Positions 27,549 through 35,874 of a DNA stretch of 52,740 nucleotides are shown here, piece after piece. Source of the stretch: Planococcus donghaensis MPA1U2 (GTDB taxonomy: Bacteria > Bacillota > Bacilli > Bacillales_A > Planococcaceae); the NCBI RefSeq assembly GCF_000189395.1, contig NZ_AEPB01000017.1, positions 4 through 52,743 on the forward strand. Reading direction: 5' to 3'. Below the pieces are notes generated by a model. The model was given only the letters and a program-made list of their open reading frames with translations, made no database searches and was not told where the DNA came from. The translations under genes were made by a program, and so were the position numbers. Numbering within the stretch: position 1 is the stretch's first letter; every line of letters begins with the position of its first letter.

Positions 27549-27929
27549 TTACTCGTTCGTCATTTCTTTGTATTGATCTGCAGTCATCAATTCATTGACT
27601 TCTTCTTCAGAAGGGGCTTCGATAACGACCATCCAAGCCTGTTCGTATGGCGATTCGTTAACAAATTCCGGGCTGTCTTCAAGCTCAGAGTTAACTTCAA
27701 TCACTTTACCGCTAATTGGTGCGTACAATTCTGAAACCGTTTTAACTGATTCAACGCTACCAAAAGGTTGATCTTTTTTCAGCTCGTCTCCAACTTGCGG
27801 AAGTTCAACGAAAACGATGTCTCCCAATTCAGCTTGTGCGAAATGAGTAATGCCGATACGTGCATTGCCATCTTCGATTTTAACCCATTCATGTTCTTTT
27901 GAATAACGAAGTTCTGCCGGTGTGCTCAT
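27549..27929 (-). CDS. gcvH: glycine cleavage system H protein GcvH
   Basis: A 126-residue H protein. The lipoylated lysine is Lys63 in [15 protein letters not shown]. In the glycine cleavage system it carries the aminomethyl group between the P, T and L proteins; in Bacillales it is also the entry point of lipoate, which is passed on by LipL to other carriers. The lipoyl synthase gene of this window makes its cofactor. The other gcv genes are not nearby. A GGAGGGG site precedes the ATG. Confidence 0.97.
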   Translation of the reverse strand: MSTPAELRYSKEHEWVKIEDGNARIGITHFAQAELGDIVFVELPQVGDELKKDQPFGSVESVKTVSELYAPISGKVIEVNSELEDSPEFVNESPYEQAWMVVIEAPSEEEVNELMTADQYKEMTNE

Positions 27930-28009
27930 CTTGACCCCTCCAAATTATGTAGTTCATTCAAATTTAGTTTGACATAAACAGCAGTGAAATACAAGCTGCC
28001 GCTATGCGC

Positions 28010-28363
28010 TTATAACCACGTATTTTGATATTCTGCTTCTTTAAAGCCAAGAAGTGCTTTTTCGCCATCCCATGCCAATGGACGTTTGATCAACATCCCA
28101 TTAGAAGCAAGTAGCTCTAACTGCTGATCTTCGCTCATAGTCGATAACTTGTCTTTTAAACTTAGTGAACGGTAAACCAATCCACTCGTATTGAAAAACT
28201 TCTTTAATTCTAAGCCACTAGCTTTATGAATTTCCGCAAGTTGTTCTTTTGTAGGCGGGTTTTCTGAGATATGTATTTCATTGTACTTTACACCATTTTT
28301 CTCTAGCCAGCTTTTCGCTTTTCGGCAAGTCATACATTTTGGATATGCGTAATAAGTAATCAA
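28010..28363 (-). CDS. yusI: arsenate reductase/Spx-family protein YusI
   Basis: A 117-residue ArsC/Spx-family thioredoxin-fold protein. A CxxC (Cys10, Cys13) is in the N-terminal YPKCMTCRKAK, and KRPLAW near 93-98 is the family RP segment. True Spx has a longer C terminus and partner interface, and arsenate reductases have different cysteine use, so it belongs to the uncharacterised YusI/YffB-like group. The start is a TTG with GGAGG 7 bases upstream. Gene order gcvH-yusI-fadE matches B. subtilis. Confidence 0.85.
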   Translation of the reverse strand: MITYYAYPKCMTCRKAKSWLEKNGVKYNEIHISENPPTKEQLAEIHKASGLELKKFFNTSGLVYRSLSLKDKLSTMSEDQQLELLASNGMLIKRPLAWDGEKALLGFKEAEYQNTWL

Positions 28364-28425
28364 GTAAGAACCTCCCTTTTTTCTTAGCTTACCAAAAAGA
28401 AGAACGTTGGTCGATGTATAAAAAT

Positions 28426-28454
28426 AGGCAATCCCACTATAAATGGGATTGCCT
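28426..28454 (-). terminator. intrinsic terminator after fadE
   Basis: An 11-bp perfect stem (AGGCAATCCCA with its complement), 7-base loop and TATTTTTA on the minus strand. Confidence 0.88.
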
Positions 28455-28466
28455 GATTATTCTTTT

Positions 28467-30248
28467 TTATACGACGTATTTTTCAACATCGATCAACTTC
28501 ACTGCTGCTTCACGTTTTTTCGCAATTACATTATATGGCGTAGAACGTGTTAACTTGCGTAAAGCCGATAACATCATGCGCTGGTTATCTCCTTCGATAG
28601 CTGCGATTAATGTTTCTTTTGCATCGCGTTCAATTTGATCAAATGCTTCTTGGCAATAAATTTGTGTATAGAGAAGTTTTTGTTTTGCTTTTTCCTCACC
28701 TGAAGCGGCAATTGCTTTTTCTGTCCGAAGAACAACAGACTCCATAGCAAAGACGTTGCTAACGATATCAGCAATGTTCACAAGAACTTCTTGTTCTGCT
28801 TCTAGTTTCGAACCATACGTTTGTGCTGCAAGTCCAGCAGCCAGTAGAGCAATTTTCTTCGCATTTTTCACCAAGTATTTTTCTTGGTCTAACGCATCTG
28901 TCCCTACTTCTTCTGGCATCATCATTAATAGCTCTTCTTGCAATTTTTGAGCATGTTGCAATAATGGCAACTCGCCTTTCATTGCTTTACGCAATAATGT
29001 ACCTGGTACGAGCAAGCGGTTGATTTCGTTTGTGCCTTCGAAAATACGGTTAATGCGTGAATCGCGGTAAATGCGTTCAATTTCATATTCTTGCATAAAA
29101 CCATAACCACCATGCAATTGAACTCCTTCATCGACGATATAGTCTAACGTTTCTGTACCAAAGAATTTATTTAATGAACATTCTACCGCAAATTCTGCGA
29201 TTGCATCCGCTACTAATTTGCCATCTGCATGTTGCTCATCTGTAAATCCGCTCATGCGGTCTTCGAATAAACCAACTGTACGGTAAACAGAACTTTCTAC
29301 TGCGTACAATTTAGAAGCCATTGTCGCTAGTTTTTCACGCGTTAAGTTGAATGACGAAATTGGTGTTTTAAACTGCTGACGTTGGTTTGTATACGGAATC
29401 GTCAACTCCATCGCACGTTTAGATGCACCGATTGTGCCTACTCCTAATTTGTAACGACCAATGTTCAAAATATTAAACGCGATAATGTGTCCGCGTCCTG
29501 CTTCGCCTAATAAGTTTTCGACAGGAACTTCAGCATCTTCTAAAATCAATGTACGTGTAGAAGAAGATTTAATGCCCATTTTCTTTTCTTCCGGTCCAAC
29601 CGAAACGCCTGGGAATTCACGTTCAACGATAAAGGCAGAGAATTTGTCTCCATCAATTTTTGCATAAACAACAAAGACATCCGCAAAGCCAGCATTCGTG
29701 ATCCATTGCTTTTCACCGTTTAATACGTAATGCGTTCCTGCTTCGTTTAACTTCGCGACCGTTTTAGCACCTAATGCGTCAGATCCTGAACTCGGCTCTG
29801 TTAAGGCATAAGCTGCGATCATTTCACCAGATGCTAGACGTGGTAAATAGCTTTGTTTTTGTTCTTCGTTACCAAATAAAACGATTGGCAATGACCCAAT
29901 TCCTACGTGTGCTCCGTGAGTAATCGAGAAGCCACCCGCTTTGGACATTTTTTCAGCAATTAAAGCTGATGCAATTTTGTCTAACCCAAGACCACCGTAT
30001 TGTTCAGGAACGTCTGCACCTAAAAGGCCAAGCTCACCAGCTGTTTTTAACAAACGAACCGAATGCTCAAATTCATGGTTTTCTAATTTTTCAACGACTG
30101 GCATTACTTCCGTGTTGACATAATCCTCAGTAGATTTCGCAATCATTTTTTGCTCTTCTGTAAAGTCTTCTGGTGTAAACACACGTGACAAATCTGCATC
30201 TTCGATTAAAAAACTTCCGCCTTTGATCAATGTTTTTTCTTGTTCCAT
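28467..30248 (-). CDS. fadE: acyl-CoA dehydrogenase FadE
   Basis: A 593-residue flavin-dependent acyl-CoA dehydrogenase, the first step of fatty-acid beta-oxidation. The FAD-binding YALTEPSSGSDALG near 148-161 and WITNAGFAD near 182-190 are typical, and the catalytic Glu lies in the region with YEIERIYRDSRINRIFEGTNEI (core RIFEGTNEI near 388-396). About 190 residues after the usual 390-residue dehydrogenase core form an extra C-terminal helical domain, as in B. subtilis FadE. An AGGAGGAATTC site precedes the ATG. It lies 371 bases after fadA, which is a wide gap for an operon and holds two repeat elements. Confidence 0.95.
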   Translation of the reverse strand: MEQEKTLIKGGSFLIEDADLSRVFTPEDFTEEQKMIAKSTEDYVNTEVMPVVEKLENHEFEHSVRLLKTAGELGLLGADVPEQYGGLGLDKIASALIAEKMSKAGGFSITHGAHVGIGSLPIVLFGNEEQKQSYLPRLASGEMIAAYALTEPSSGSDALGAKTVAKLNEAGTHYVLNGEKQWITNAGFADVFVVYAKIDGDKFSAFIVEREFPGVSVGPEEKKMGIKSSSTRTLILEDAEVPVENLLGEAGRGHIIAFNILNIGRYKLGVGTIGASKRAMELTIPYTNQRQQFKTPISSFNLTREKLATMASKLYAVESSVYRTVGLFEDRMSGFTDEQHADGKLVADAIAEFAVECSLNKFFGTETLDYIVDEGVQLHGGYGFMQEYEIERIYRDSRINRIFEGTNEINRLLVPGTLLRKAMKGELPLLQHAQKLQEELLMMMPEEVGTDALDQEKYLVKNAKKIALLAAGLAAQTYGSKLEAEQEVLVNIADIVSNVFAMESVVLRTEKAIAASGEEKAKQKLLYTQIYCQEAFDQIERDAKETLIAAIEGDNQRMMLSALRKLTRSTPYNVIAKKREAAVKLIDVEKYVV

Positions 30249-30323
30249 GATGAATTCCTCCTAGTTTTTACTTGCTTATATAGATTGTATTTTAGGTTGA
30301 GTTGTTTTTTACTCAGATGTTAC

Positions 30324-30429
30324 GCAAACCAACTACGCTTTCCTGCGGGCTTGCGCCGAACTAACTCGGGCTATACGCCCGAGTGGATTTCGACACTTCA
30401 CTATCCCGCTGGAGTCTCCGTTGATTTGC
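30324..30429. repeat. GC-rich repeat element A with terminal inverted repeats
   Basis: A 106-base element in the fadA-fadE gap. Its ends are inverted repeats GCAAACCAAC and GTTGATTTGC (9 of 10 match). Inside it holds a strong hairpin, ACTCGGGC-TATAC-GCCCGAGT (30364-30384), and the arms CTTTCCTGCGGG and CCCGCTGGAGTC. Sequences of this type recur between genes in Bacillaceae and Planococcaceae as far as I recall. No reading frame worth calling lies in it. Confidence 0.65.
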
Positions 30430-30488
30430 TTCACATCTTAGTGAATGGCTTATATCATTCATCTTATTTTCAAATAGTTAACTATTGA

Positions 30489-30603
30489 GAAAGAGCGTAA
30501 GGCGGCGACTCCTGCGGGAAAGCGGAGTGATGAGACCCCGCAGGAGCTTGCGACGAGGAGGCTCAGCGCTTCGCCCGCGGAAAGCGTCCGTCTGGAGCGA
30601 TTT
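30489..30603. repeat. GC-rich repeat element B
   Basis: A 110-base element, much richer in G and C than its surroundings. It contains a perfect 10-bp inverted repeat, CTCCTGCGGG and CCCGCAGGAG (30509-30518 and 30537-30546), then GACGAGGAGGCTCAGCGCTTCG and CCCGCGGAAAGCGTCCG. I recall this as one of the commonest intergenic repeats in these bacteria. It shares core pieces (CCTGCGGG, GGAGTC, AAAGCG) with element A in the other orientation. It ends close to the fadA stop. Confidence 0.7.
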
Positions 30604-30619
30604 CTTTCTTTTCAATTCT

Positions 30620-31795
30620 CTACAGCATTTCAAAGACGCCTGCTGCGCCCATTCCTCCGCCGATACACATTGTTACGACACCAAATTGTTTGCCTTGGCG
30701 TTTTAACTCACTCATCATGCGAATGGTTAAAATTGAGCCTGTTGCACCAAGTGGGTGACCGAGTGCGATGGCACCGCCGTTAAAGTTTACTTTGTCAATA
30801 TCCAGACCAAGTTCCCGGATAACACCTAGTGATTGCGAAGCGAATGCTTCGTTTAGTTCCCAAACATCGATGTCATCAATCGTTAGTCCAGCTAATTTTA
30901 ATGCTTTTGGAATTGCGACAATCGGTCCGATCCCCATAATTTCTGGTGGAACGCCACCTGTAGCGAATGAACGGAATTTCGCGATTGGCTTGAGTCCAAG
31001 CGCTTCAGCTTTTTCCCGGTCCATGACCAGCAATGCCCCAGCACCGTCAGAAGTTTGCGATGAGTTTCCAGCCGTAACCGATCCACGCGCTGAGAAAGCT
31101 GGACGCAATTTGCCAAGTCCATCTGAATTTGTTCCGTGACGAACGCCTTCGTCCATTGTGAACATCGATGTTTTTTCTTGGTATTTGTTATTTTCATCGA
31201 CGTAACGTTTTGTTACTTCAACGGGTACAATTTCATCATCAAAATGCCCAGCTGCTATGGCTGCTGCTGCTTTTTCATGAGAACGAACAGCAAATGCATC
31301 TTGGTCCTCGCGGCTCACGCCGTATTTGGTTGCAACTTGCTCTGCTGTATGTCCCATACTCATATAATATTGAGGAGCTGTCTCCGCTAGTTTAGAATTT
31401 GGACGAATCACGTTCCCCATCATCGGCACCATGCTCATCGATTCTACGCCGCCTGCGATAATCGCTTCGGCTGATCCGACCATAATTCGTTCTGCTGCAT
31501 AAGCGATTGTTTGAAGGCCCGATGAACAAAAACGGTTTACAGTGACAGCTGGAACTGTATCCGGCAATCCTGCAAGTGCTCCAATGTTACGAGCAATGTT
31601 CATGCCCTGTTCTGCTTCTGGCATTGCGCAACCCATGATTAAATCATCGATGGGTCCGTCGTAGCCACCTGCTCGTTGTAGCGCTTCTCGCACAACTAAT
31701 GCACCGAAATCATCCGGTCGCACAGTTGCTAACGAACCTTTTGTCGCTTTTCCGACCGGTGTTCGAGCACTGGCCACTATTACTGCTTCACGCAT
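30620..31795 (-). CDS. fadA: acetyl-CoA acyltransferase (3-ketoacyl-CoA thiolase) FadA
   Basis: A 391-residue thiolase that cleaves 3-ketoacyl-CoA with CoA to give acetyl-CoA in beta-oxidation. The acylated nucleophile is Cys90 in NRFCSSGLQT. The general bases are His in GHPLGATG near 348-355 and Cys in MCIGGGMG near 377-384. An AAAGGAGG site precedes the ATG. It follows fadN by 27 bases. The gene order fadN-fadA-fadE is that of B. subtilis. Confidence 0.96.
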   Translation of the reverse strand: MREAVIVASARTPVGKATKGSLATVRPDDFGALVVREALQRAGGYDGPIDDLIMGCAMPEAEQGMNIARNIGALAGLPDTVPAVTVNRFCSSGLQTIAYAAERIMVGSAEAIIAGGVESMSMVPMMGNVIRPNSKLAETAPQYYMSMGHTAEQVATKYGVSREDQDAFAVRSHEKAAAAIAAGHFDDEIVPVEVTKRYVDENNKYQEKTSMFTMDEGVRHGTNSDGLGKLRPAFSARGSVTAGNSSQTSDGAGALLVMDREKAEALGLKPIAKFRSFATGGVPPEIMGIGPIVAIPKALKLAGLTIDDIDVWELNEAFASQSLGVIRELGLDIDKVNFNGGAIALGHPLGATGSILTIRMMSELKRQGKQFGVVTMCIGGGMGAAGVFEML

Positions 31796-31822
31796 ATGTG
31801 TTTCCTCCTTTTATATCAACGA

Positions 31823-34207
31823 TTAATTACGTAATGGTTTTCCTTTAACCAGCATATGTTGCATACGTTGCTGGGTTTTTGGTTCTGCGACTAGGCTTAA
31901 GAACGCTTGGCGCTCAAGATCAAGCAAGTATTGCTCATCTACTTTTGTGCCGTATGGAACTTTGCCGCCTGCTAGAACAAACGCTAGTTTTTTAGCAATT
32001 TTCAAGTCGTGTTCACTAATATAACCAGAAATGAACATGCCTTCCGCACCTAAAAGAAGCGTTGCATAACCTGGCTCACCTGGAACTGGAACTTTTTCGC
32101 GTAGCGGCGCTTGGTAGCCATTTTCATATAATGAAAGAGCCGCTTGCTTTGCATCGTATAGAAGATGGTCGCTATTAACGCTAATGCCATCCACAAAGTT
32201 TAAGAAGTTGTTTTCACGTGCTTCTTCTGCTGAAGTTGACACTTTCGCCATCGCGATAGATTCAAATACTTTTGTGGCGATATTCAAGTAATCTATCGTT
32301 ACGCCGTTTGGCAAACCTTTCAATTGTTTCATATACAGCTCTTTGTTTCCGCCACCGCCTGGAATTAACCCAACACCGACTTCGACAAGACCCATGTATG
32401 TTTCCATCGAAGCTTGTATGTGCGCAGCTGGCAACGTAACTTCTGCACCTCCGCCAAGAGACATGCCAAATGGTGCTGCAACAACTGGTTTATTGCTGTA
32501 TTTTAGTTTCATCATGGCATTTTGGAAAGTTTTGATTGTGAAATCAAGTTCAAAAATATTATCGTCTTGTGCTTCCATCAAGATCATACCTAGGTTAGCA
32601 CCAACACAGAAATTTTTGCCTTGGTTACCAATAACAAGTCCTTTGTAATTTTTATCAACTTCATCTACTGCGAAATTGATCATTTGCATAATGTCTAACC
32701 CAATAGCATTTGAACGCGAATGGAATTCTAATAAAGCAATCCCGTCTCCTAAATCAATTAAGCTGGCACCTGAATTAGATTTGATGACCCCGTGTTTTTT
32801 CTTATAGCGTTTTAAATCTATGACTTTTTCATTCGCTGGTACTGGCTGATAGGTTGTGCCATCAAAGAAATGAAGATCGCCATCTTGTTCTTTATAGAAG
32901 TTTTCATTCCCACTATCTATTAAAGCTTGTACAAATGCAGGAACTGCATGGCCTTCTTGTGTCATTTTTTCTACTGATTTTTTTACGCCAATTGCATCCC
33001 ATGTTTCAAATGGTCCTTGTTGCCAACCAAAGCCCCATTTCATAGCATTATCAATAGCCACGATATCGTCTGCAATTTCTCCATTCAATTCAGCCGAATA
33101 GCGCAATGTCGGAGAAAGTATACTCCACAATAATTCGCCCGTACGATCTTCTGCATAAACAAGCTTTTTCATTTTGGCTGCGAGGCCTTTTTGTTGTTTA
33201 GCCATTTCTTGTGAAGGCGTTTTCAATTTGCCGGCTGGTCGATATTCCAATGTTTCTGGATCAAGTTCTAAAATCTCTTTATCTTTTTTCAAGAAGAAAC
33301 CTTGACCAGATTTAGCTCCTAACCAGCCATTTTCAACCATCTTTTTCATAAATTCTGGAGCATCAAACACTTTCTGTTCTTCACCTGAAGTTTGATCGTA
33401 TACATTTTTAGAAACATGCATGAATGTATCCAGACCGACAACATCTAATGTTCTAAACGTAGCTGATTTCGGACGACCGATTAGCGGTCCAGTAACAGAG
33501 TCTACTTCACCGATTGAATAATTGCGTGCCATCATTTCACGTAACGTGACAAGTAAGCCGTAAGTGCCAATTCGGTTAGCGATAAAGTTTGGTGTATCTT
33601 TTGCGACAACAACGCCTTTTCCTAACTGGTCTTCTCCGAATGTCGACATAAATTCCAGTACTTCTGGAGCTGTCGTTTTCGCTGGAATGATTTCTAGCAA
33701 TTTCAAGTAACGCGGCGGATTAAAGAAATGCGTTCCTAAGAAATGTTTCCCGAAATCTTCTGAACGTCCTTCAACCATGGCATTGATGCTAATACCGGAA
33801 GTATTTGAAGAAATAATTGTTCCTTCTTTTCTTACTCCATCAATTTTTTCATATAAAGATTTCTTTATATCAAGGTTTTCAACAATGACTTCTATAATCC
33901 AATCCACATCTTTTAGTTTCTCCAAATCATCTTCTAGGTTACCTGGTGTGATCAATTGAAGATTCTTTTTTGCTGTTAATGGAGCTGGTTTTTGTTTTAG
34001 TAGCTTTTGAATGGAACCTGTTGCCATACGATTACGTACCACTTTGTCTTCAAGCGTTAATCCTTTTGCTTGTTCTTCTTTCGACAATTCACGCGGAACA
34101 ATATCAAGTAACATAACTGGAATCCCTATATTTGCAAGGTGCGCTGCAATTCCTGAACCCATAACACCTGAACCGAGTACAGCCGCTTTTCTAATTTGGT
34201 AAGCCAC
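31823..34207 (-). CDS. fadN: bifunctional enoyl-CoA hydratase / 3-hydroxyacyl-CoA dehydrogenase FadN
   Basis: A 794-residue bifunctional beta-oxidation enzyme. The N-terminal 3-hydroxyacyl-CoA dehydrogenase domain starts with the NAD-binding GSGVMGSGIAAHLA near 11-24; the helical dehydrogenase parts continue to about residue 420. The enoyl-CoA hydratase domain fills about 480-690, with the oxyanion loops GANLGMIL and SLGGGAEV. Domain order is dehydrogenase first, as in B. subtilis FadN and opposite to E. coli FadB. The start is the GTG at 34207, 8 bases after GGAGGG; a TTG two codons earlier is too close. It is preceded by a FadR-type operator. Confidence 0.95.
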   Translation of the reverse strand: MAYQIRKAAVLGSGVMGSGIAAHLANIGIPVMLLDIVPRELSKEEQAKGLTLEDKVVRNRMATGSIQKLLKQKPAPLTAKKNLQLITPGNLEDDLEKLKDVDWIIEVIVENLDIKKSLYEKIDGVRKEGTIISSNTSGISINAMVEGRSEDFGKHFLGTHFFNPPRYLKLLEIIPAKTTAPEVLEFMSTFGEDQLGKGVVVAKDTPNFIANRIGTYGLLVTLREMMARNYSIGEVDSVTGPLIGRPKSATFRTLDVVGLDTFMHVSKNVYDQTSGEEQKVFDAPEFMKKMVENGWLGAKSGQGFFLKKDKEILELDPETLEYRPAGKLKTPSQEMAKQQKGLAAKMKKLVYAEDRTGELLWSILSPTLRYSAELNGEIADDIVAIDNAMKWGFGWQQGPFETWDAIGVKKSVEKMTQEGHAVPAFVQALIDSGNENFYKEQDGDLHFFDGTTYQPVPANEKVIDLKRYKKKHGVIKSNSGASLIDLGDGIALLEFHSRSNAIGLDIMQMINFAVDEVDKNYKGLVIGNQGKNFCVGANLGMILMEAQDDNIFELDFTIKTFQNAMMKLKYSNKPVVAAPFGMSLGGGAEVTLPAAHIQASMETYMGLVEVGVGLIPGGGGNKELYMKQLKGLPNGVTIDYLNIATKVFESIAMAKVSTSAEEARENNFLNFVDGISVNSDHLLYDAKQAALSLYENGYQAPLREKVPVPGEPGYATLLLGAEGMFISGYISEHDLKIAKKLAFVLAGGKVPYGTKVDEQYLLDLERQAFLSLVAEPKTQQRMQHMLVKGKPLRN

Positions 34208-34229
34208 TAGCAAACCCTCCTTGAATTTT

Positions 34230-34247
34230 TGAATGAATACTCATTCA
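34230..34247 (-). promoter_or_regulatory. FadR operator upstream of fadN
   Basis: An 18-base palindrome, TGAATGA-ATAC-TCATTCA, with perfect 7-bp arms. It matches the operator of the Bacillus TetR-family repressor FadR (TGAATGA-N4-TCATTCA), which represses beta-oxidation genes until long-chain acyl-CoA binds. It lies about 22 bases upstream of the fadN start codon and downstream of the predicted transcription start. Confidence 0.88.
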
Positions 34248-34287
34248 TTTTTAGTTTAAAAAAATAGAACGTTCTTCTATGTCTCTT

Positions 34288-34316
34288 AGTGTAAGTTATT
34301 TTCCTTATTTTCGCAA
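34288..34316 (-). promoter_or_regulatory. candidate fadNA(E) promoter
   Basis: On the minus strand: -35 TTGCGA (complement of 34311-34316), 17-base spacer and -10 TACACT (complement of 34288-34293). The predicted start near 34281 is about 35 bases before the FadR operator, which would then act as a roadblock. Confidence 0.55.
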
Positions 34317-34418
34317 TATTTAATCGTTAAAATTTCCCTAGATTTTTCAAAGACAAATAATTTGCGATTTACTAAAAGCACGGTAAACTAGAAGAGAACC
34401 TATAAGGAGGCACTCGAA

Positions 34419-34739
34419 ATGAAATCACTTACTACAACTGAACAATTTAACGAAGCAATTAACGGTGAACAACCTGTCATCGTAAAATTCCAAGCTGGTT
34501 GGTGCCCAGACTGCAGAAGAATGGATATGTTTATCGACCCAATCGTTGAAGAATATAACCAATACCAATGGTTGGATGTTAATCGCGACGAACTTCCAGA
34601 CATTGCTGAAAAATATGATGTAATGGGTATTCCGAGTTTGCTAATTTTCAAAGGTGGAGAAAAAACAGCTCACCTTCATAGCGCAAACGCTAAATCACCT
34701 GAATCAGTTACAAACTTTTTAAACGATCAAAACGAGTAG
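34419..34739 (+). CDS. thioredoxin family protein
   Basis: A 106-residue thioredoxin. The active site is WCPDC (Cys29, Cys32), and the cis-proline loop reads VMGIPSLLIF near 68-77. It lacks extra domains and a signal peptide, so is cytosolic. It resembles B. subtilis YtpP more than TrxA, whose site is WCGPC. An AGGAGG site lies 8 bases before the ATG. It is divergent from fadN and has its own terminator. Confidence 0.92.
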   Translation: MKSLTTTEQFNEAINGEQPVIVKFQAGWCPDCRRMDMFIDPIVEEYNQYQWLDVNRDELPDIAEKYDVMGIPSLLIFKGGEKTAHLHSANAKSPESVTNFLNDQNE

Positions 34740-34762
34740 GCTCCCGCCTACTCGTTTTTTTC
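34732..34762 (+). terminator. intrinsic terminator after the thioredoxin gene
   Basis: A 10-bp perfect stem (ACGAGTAGGC with GCCTACTCGT), 4-base loop and a run of T on the plus strand, overlapping the stop codon. Confidence 0.92.
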
Positions 34763-34855
34763 GCTATACTATAAGGAGTAACAATTTATATATAAAATGG
34801 TATAGTGTGAACAGCTATATGATTGACACTTATTACAATTTTCGGAGGTATAGGA

Positions 34856-35320
34856 ATGGATCCACAACAAGAAATACAACAATTACAAGAACAGCTAGTT
34901 TATTTTAAAAAGCTGATAAAAAATATGTCGGCCCCGATTATTCCATCGGTCGTGCCTAAAACGATTTTAGTACCCATCGCAGGCTTTATTTTTACGGATC
35001 GTTTTGAGATGATTCGTACTGCAGTATTAGAGTATGCAGAAAAATACCGCGATACAGAACGGGTTATCTTTGATTTTACAGGAGTAACTACCGATGACTT
35101 AATGGAGTTTGACTATAATGGCTTGGCAAGTGAACTTAGTCAATTAAACTCTGCACTTGGATTAATGGGCTTACGCGCTATTTATGTCGGCTTTAACCCG
35201 CTATTCGTTCGTGAAATTGTCCATGCCGGCATTCAAGTTGAATTAGAAGTTTATACAACTTTTAAAGTAGCACTTGAACATGTACTGAATGAAAGTAAGA
35301 AATCAGTACCGAAAATTTGA
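34856..35320 (+). CDS. STAS-domain protein (RsbR/RsbS-like)
   Basis: A 154-residue protein made of a short N-terminal helix (about 1-25, with PQQEIQQLQEQL, possible coiled coil) and one STAS domain (about 35-145). The phosphoacceptor region reads VIFDFTGVTTDDL near 76-88, in place of the DxxG-S/T motif of RsbS and RsbR; Thr81, Thr84 and Thr85 are candidate sites. LGLMGLRAIYVGFNPLFVR follows. Such proteins act as co-antagonists in stress-response stressosomes. Here no kinase or phosphatase gene is adjacent. The ATG at 34856 is chosen for its GGAGGT site. A role in general stress signalling is an inference. Confidence 0.82.
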   Translation: MDPQQEIQQLQEQLVYFKKLIKNMSAPIIPSVVPKTILVPIAGFIFTDRFEMIRTAVLEYAEKYRDTERVIFDFTGVTTDDLMEFDYNGLASELSQLNSALGLMGLRAIYVGFNPLFVREIVHAGIQVELEVYTTFKVALEHVLNESKKSVPKI

Positions 35321-35358
35321 TGTGATTAATCGCAAGTGACGATTTGGAGGTCAAGTCC

Positions 35359-35874
35359 ATGAAAAAACTGATTGCTTTTCAAGGTCTTTCTCAATACGAT
35401 AAACACATTTCGAAAAAATACCGAGCTTCTGCATGCGGCCCAGTAACTGTAGCAGCTATTTTGCAACATTACGAAAAACTTGAAGTTGCTGTTAACCAAG
35501 TTTACCGTTTACTAGGTTCAACCCCTATTGGGTTGTTTACTTGGAGACTCGTAAAAAACTTTCATAAAATCGGTGGTATACGTTATGAAGTCAAAAAAAT
35601 CACTGCTATTGAAGAAGTAAAAGAAGAATTACTCTCTGAACGACCGCTTGCGATGAAATTTGACCGTTATTTCACGTTTCATTGGTTTTCAAAACCGCTA
35701 TACAATTATCACTGGGTACCGTTAATTGGCTTTGAACAAAAGACAAATGATCTCATTCTTTATATTCATGATAACGGACAAAAAAACCGTCCCAGTAAAA
35801 TGCGGACGGTTTCTTATCGAGAAAATCAGAACGTATTAACTTTTGTTAAAATCATACCCAAGGATCGGTTGTAG
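35359..35874 (+). CDS. C39-like cysteine peptidase family protein
   Basis: A 171-residue protein with the C39/papain-like pattern: a nucleophile Cys26 in ASACGPVTVAA, a histidine in YNYHWVPLIGFE near 116-127 and an acidic residue in ILYIHDNGQ near 134-140. These match the Cys-His-Asp triad of the C39-like family that includes B. subtilis YvpB. There is no signal peptide or transporter, so it is unlikely to be a bacteriocin leader peptidase; the substrate is unknown. The ATG at 35359 is chosen for GGAGGT 7 bases upstream. It follows the STAS gene by 38 bases and may be cotranscribed. Its 3' end overlaps the exonuclease gene by 23 bases, convergently. Confidence 0.78.
   Translation: MKKLIAFQGLSQYDKHISKKYRASACGPVTVAAILQHYEKLEVAVNQVYRLLGSTPIGLFTWRLVKNFHKIGGIRYEVKKITAIEEVKEELLSERPLAMKFDRYFTFHWFSKPLYNYHWVPLIGFEQKTNDLILYIHDNGQKNRPSKMRTVSYRENQNVLTFVKIIPKDRL

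Larger units (their letters stand above)
30249..30619. other. 371-base fadA-fadE intergenic region
   Basis: This gap holds the two GC-rich repeat elements and otherwise AT-rich filler. I see no gene in it; frames that cross it are byproducts of the repeats. A TGAATG...CATTCA pair near 30452-30472 has the wrong spacing for the FadR operator seen upstream of fadN. Confidence 0.7.

Noticed and set aside
30452-30472. Second FadR-like site in the fadA-fadE gap
   Set aside because: The arms TGAATG and CATTCA are 8-9 bases apart instead of the fixed spacing, so it does not fit the operator.
30485-30706. Plus-strand frame rich in arginine
   Set aside because: It is a byproduct of GC-rich repeat element B and the antisense of fadA.
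34267-34276. AGAACGTTCT palindrome upstream of fadN as a LexA box
   Set aside because: It does not match the Gram-positive LexA consensus CGAAC-N4-GTTCG; it is probably chance or a structural feature.
35359-35874. C39-like protein as a bacteriocin leader peptidase
   Set aside because: No ABC transporter, no precursor peptide gene and no double-glycine leader is seen nearby.
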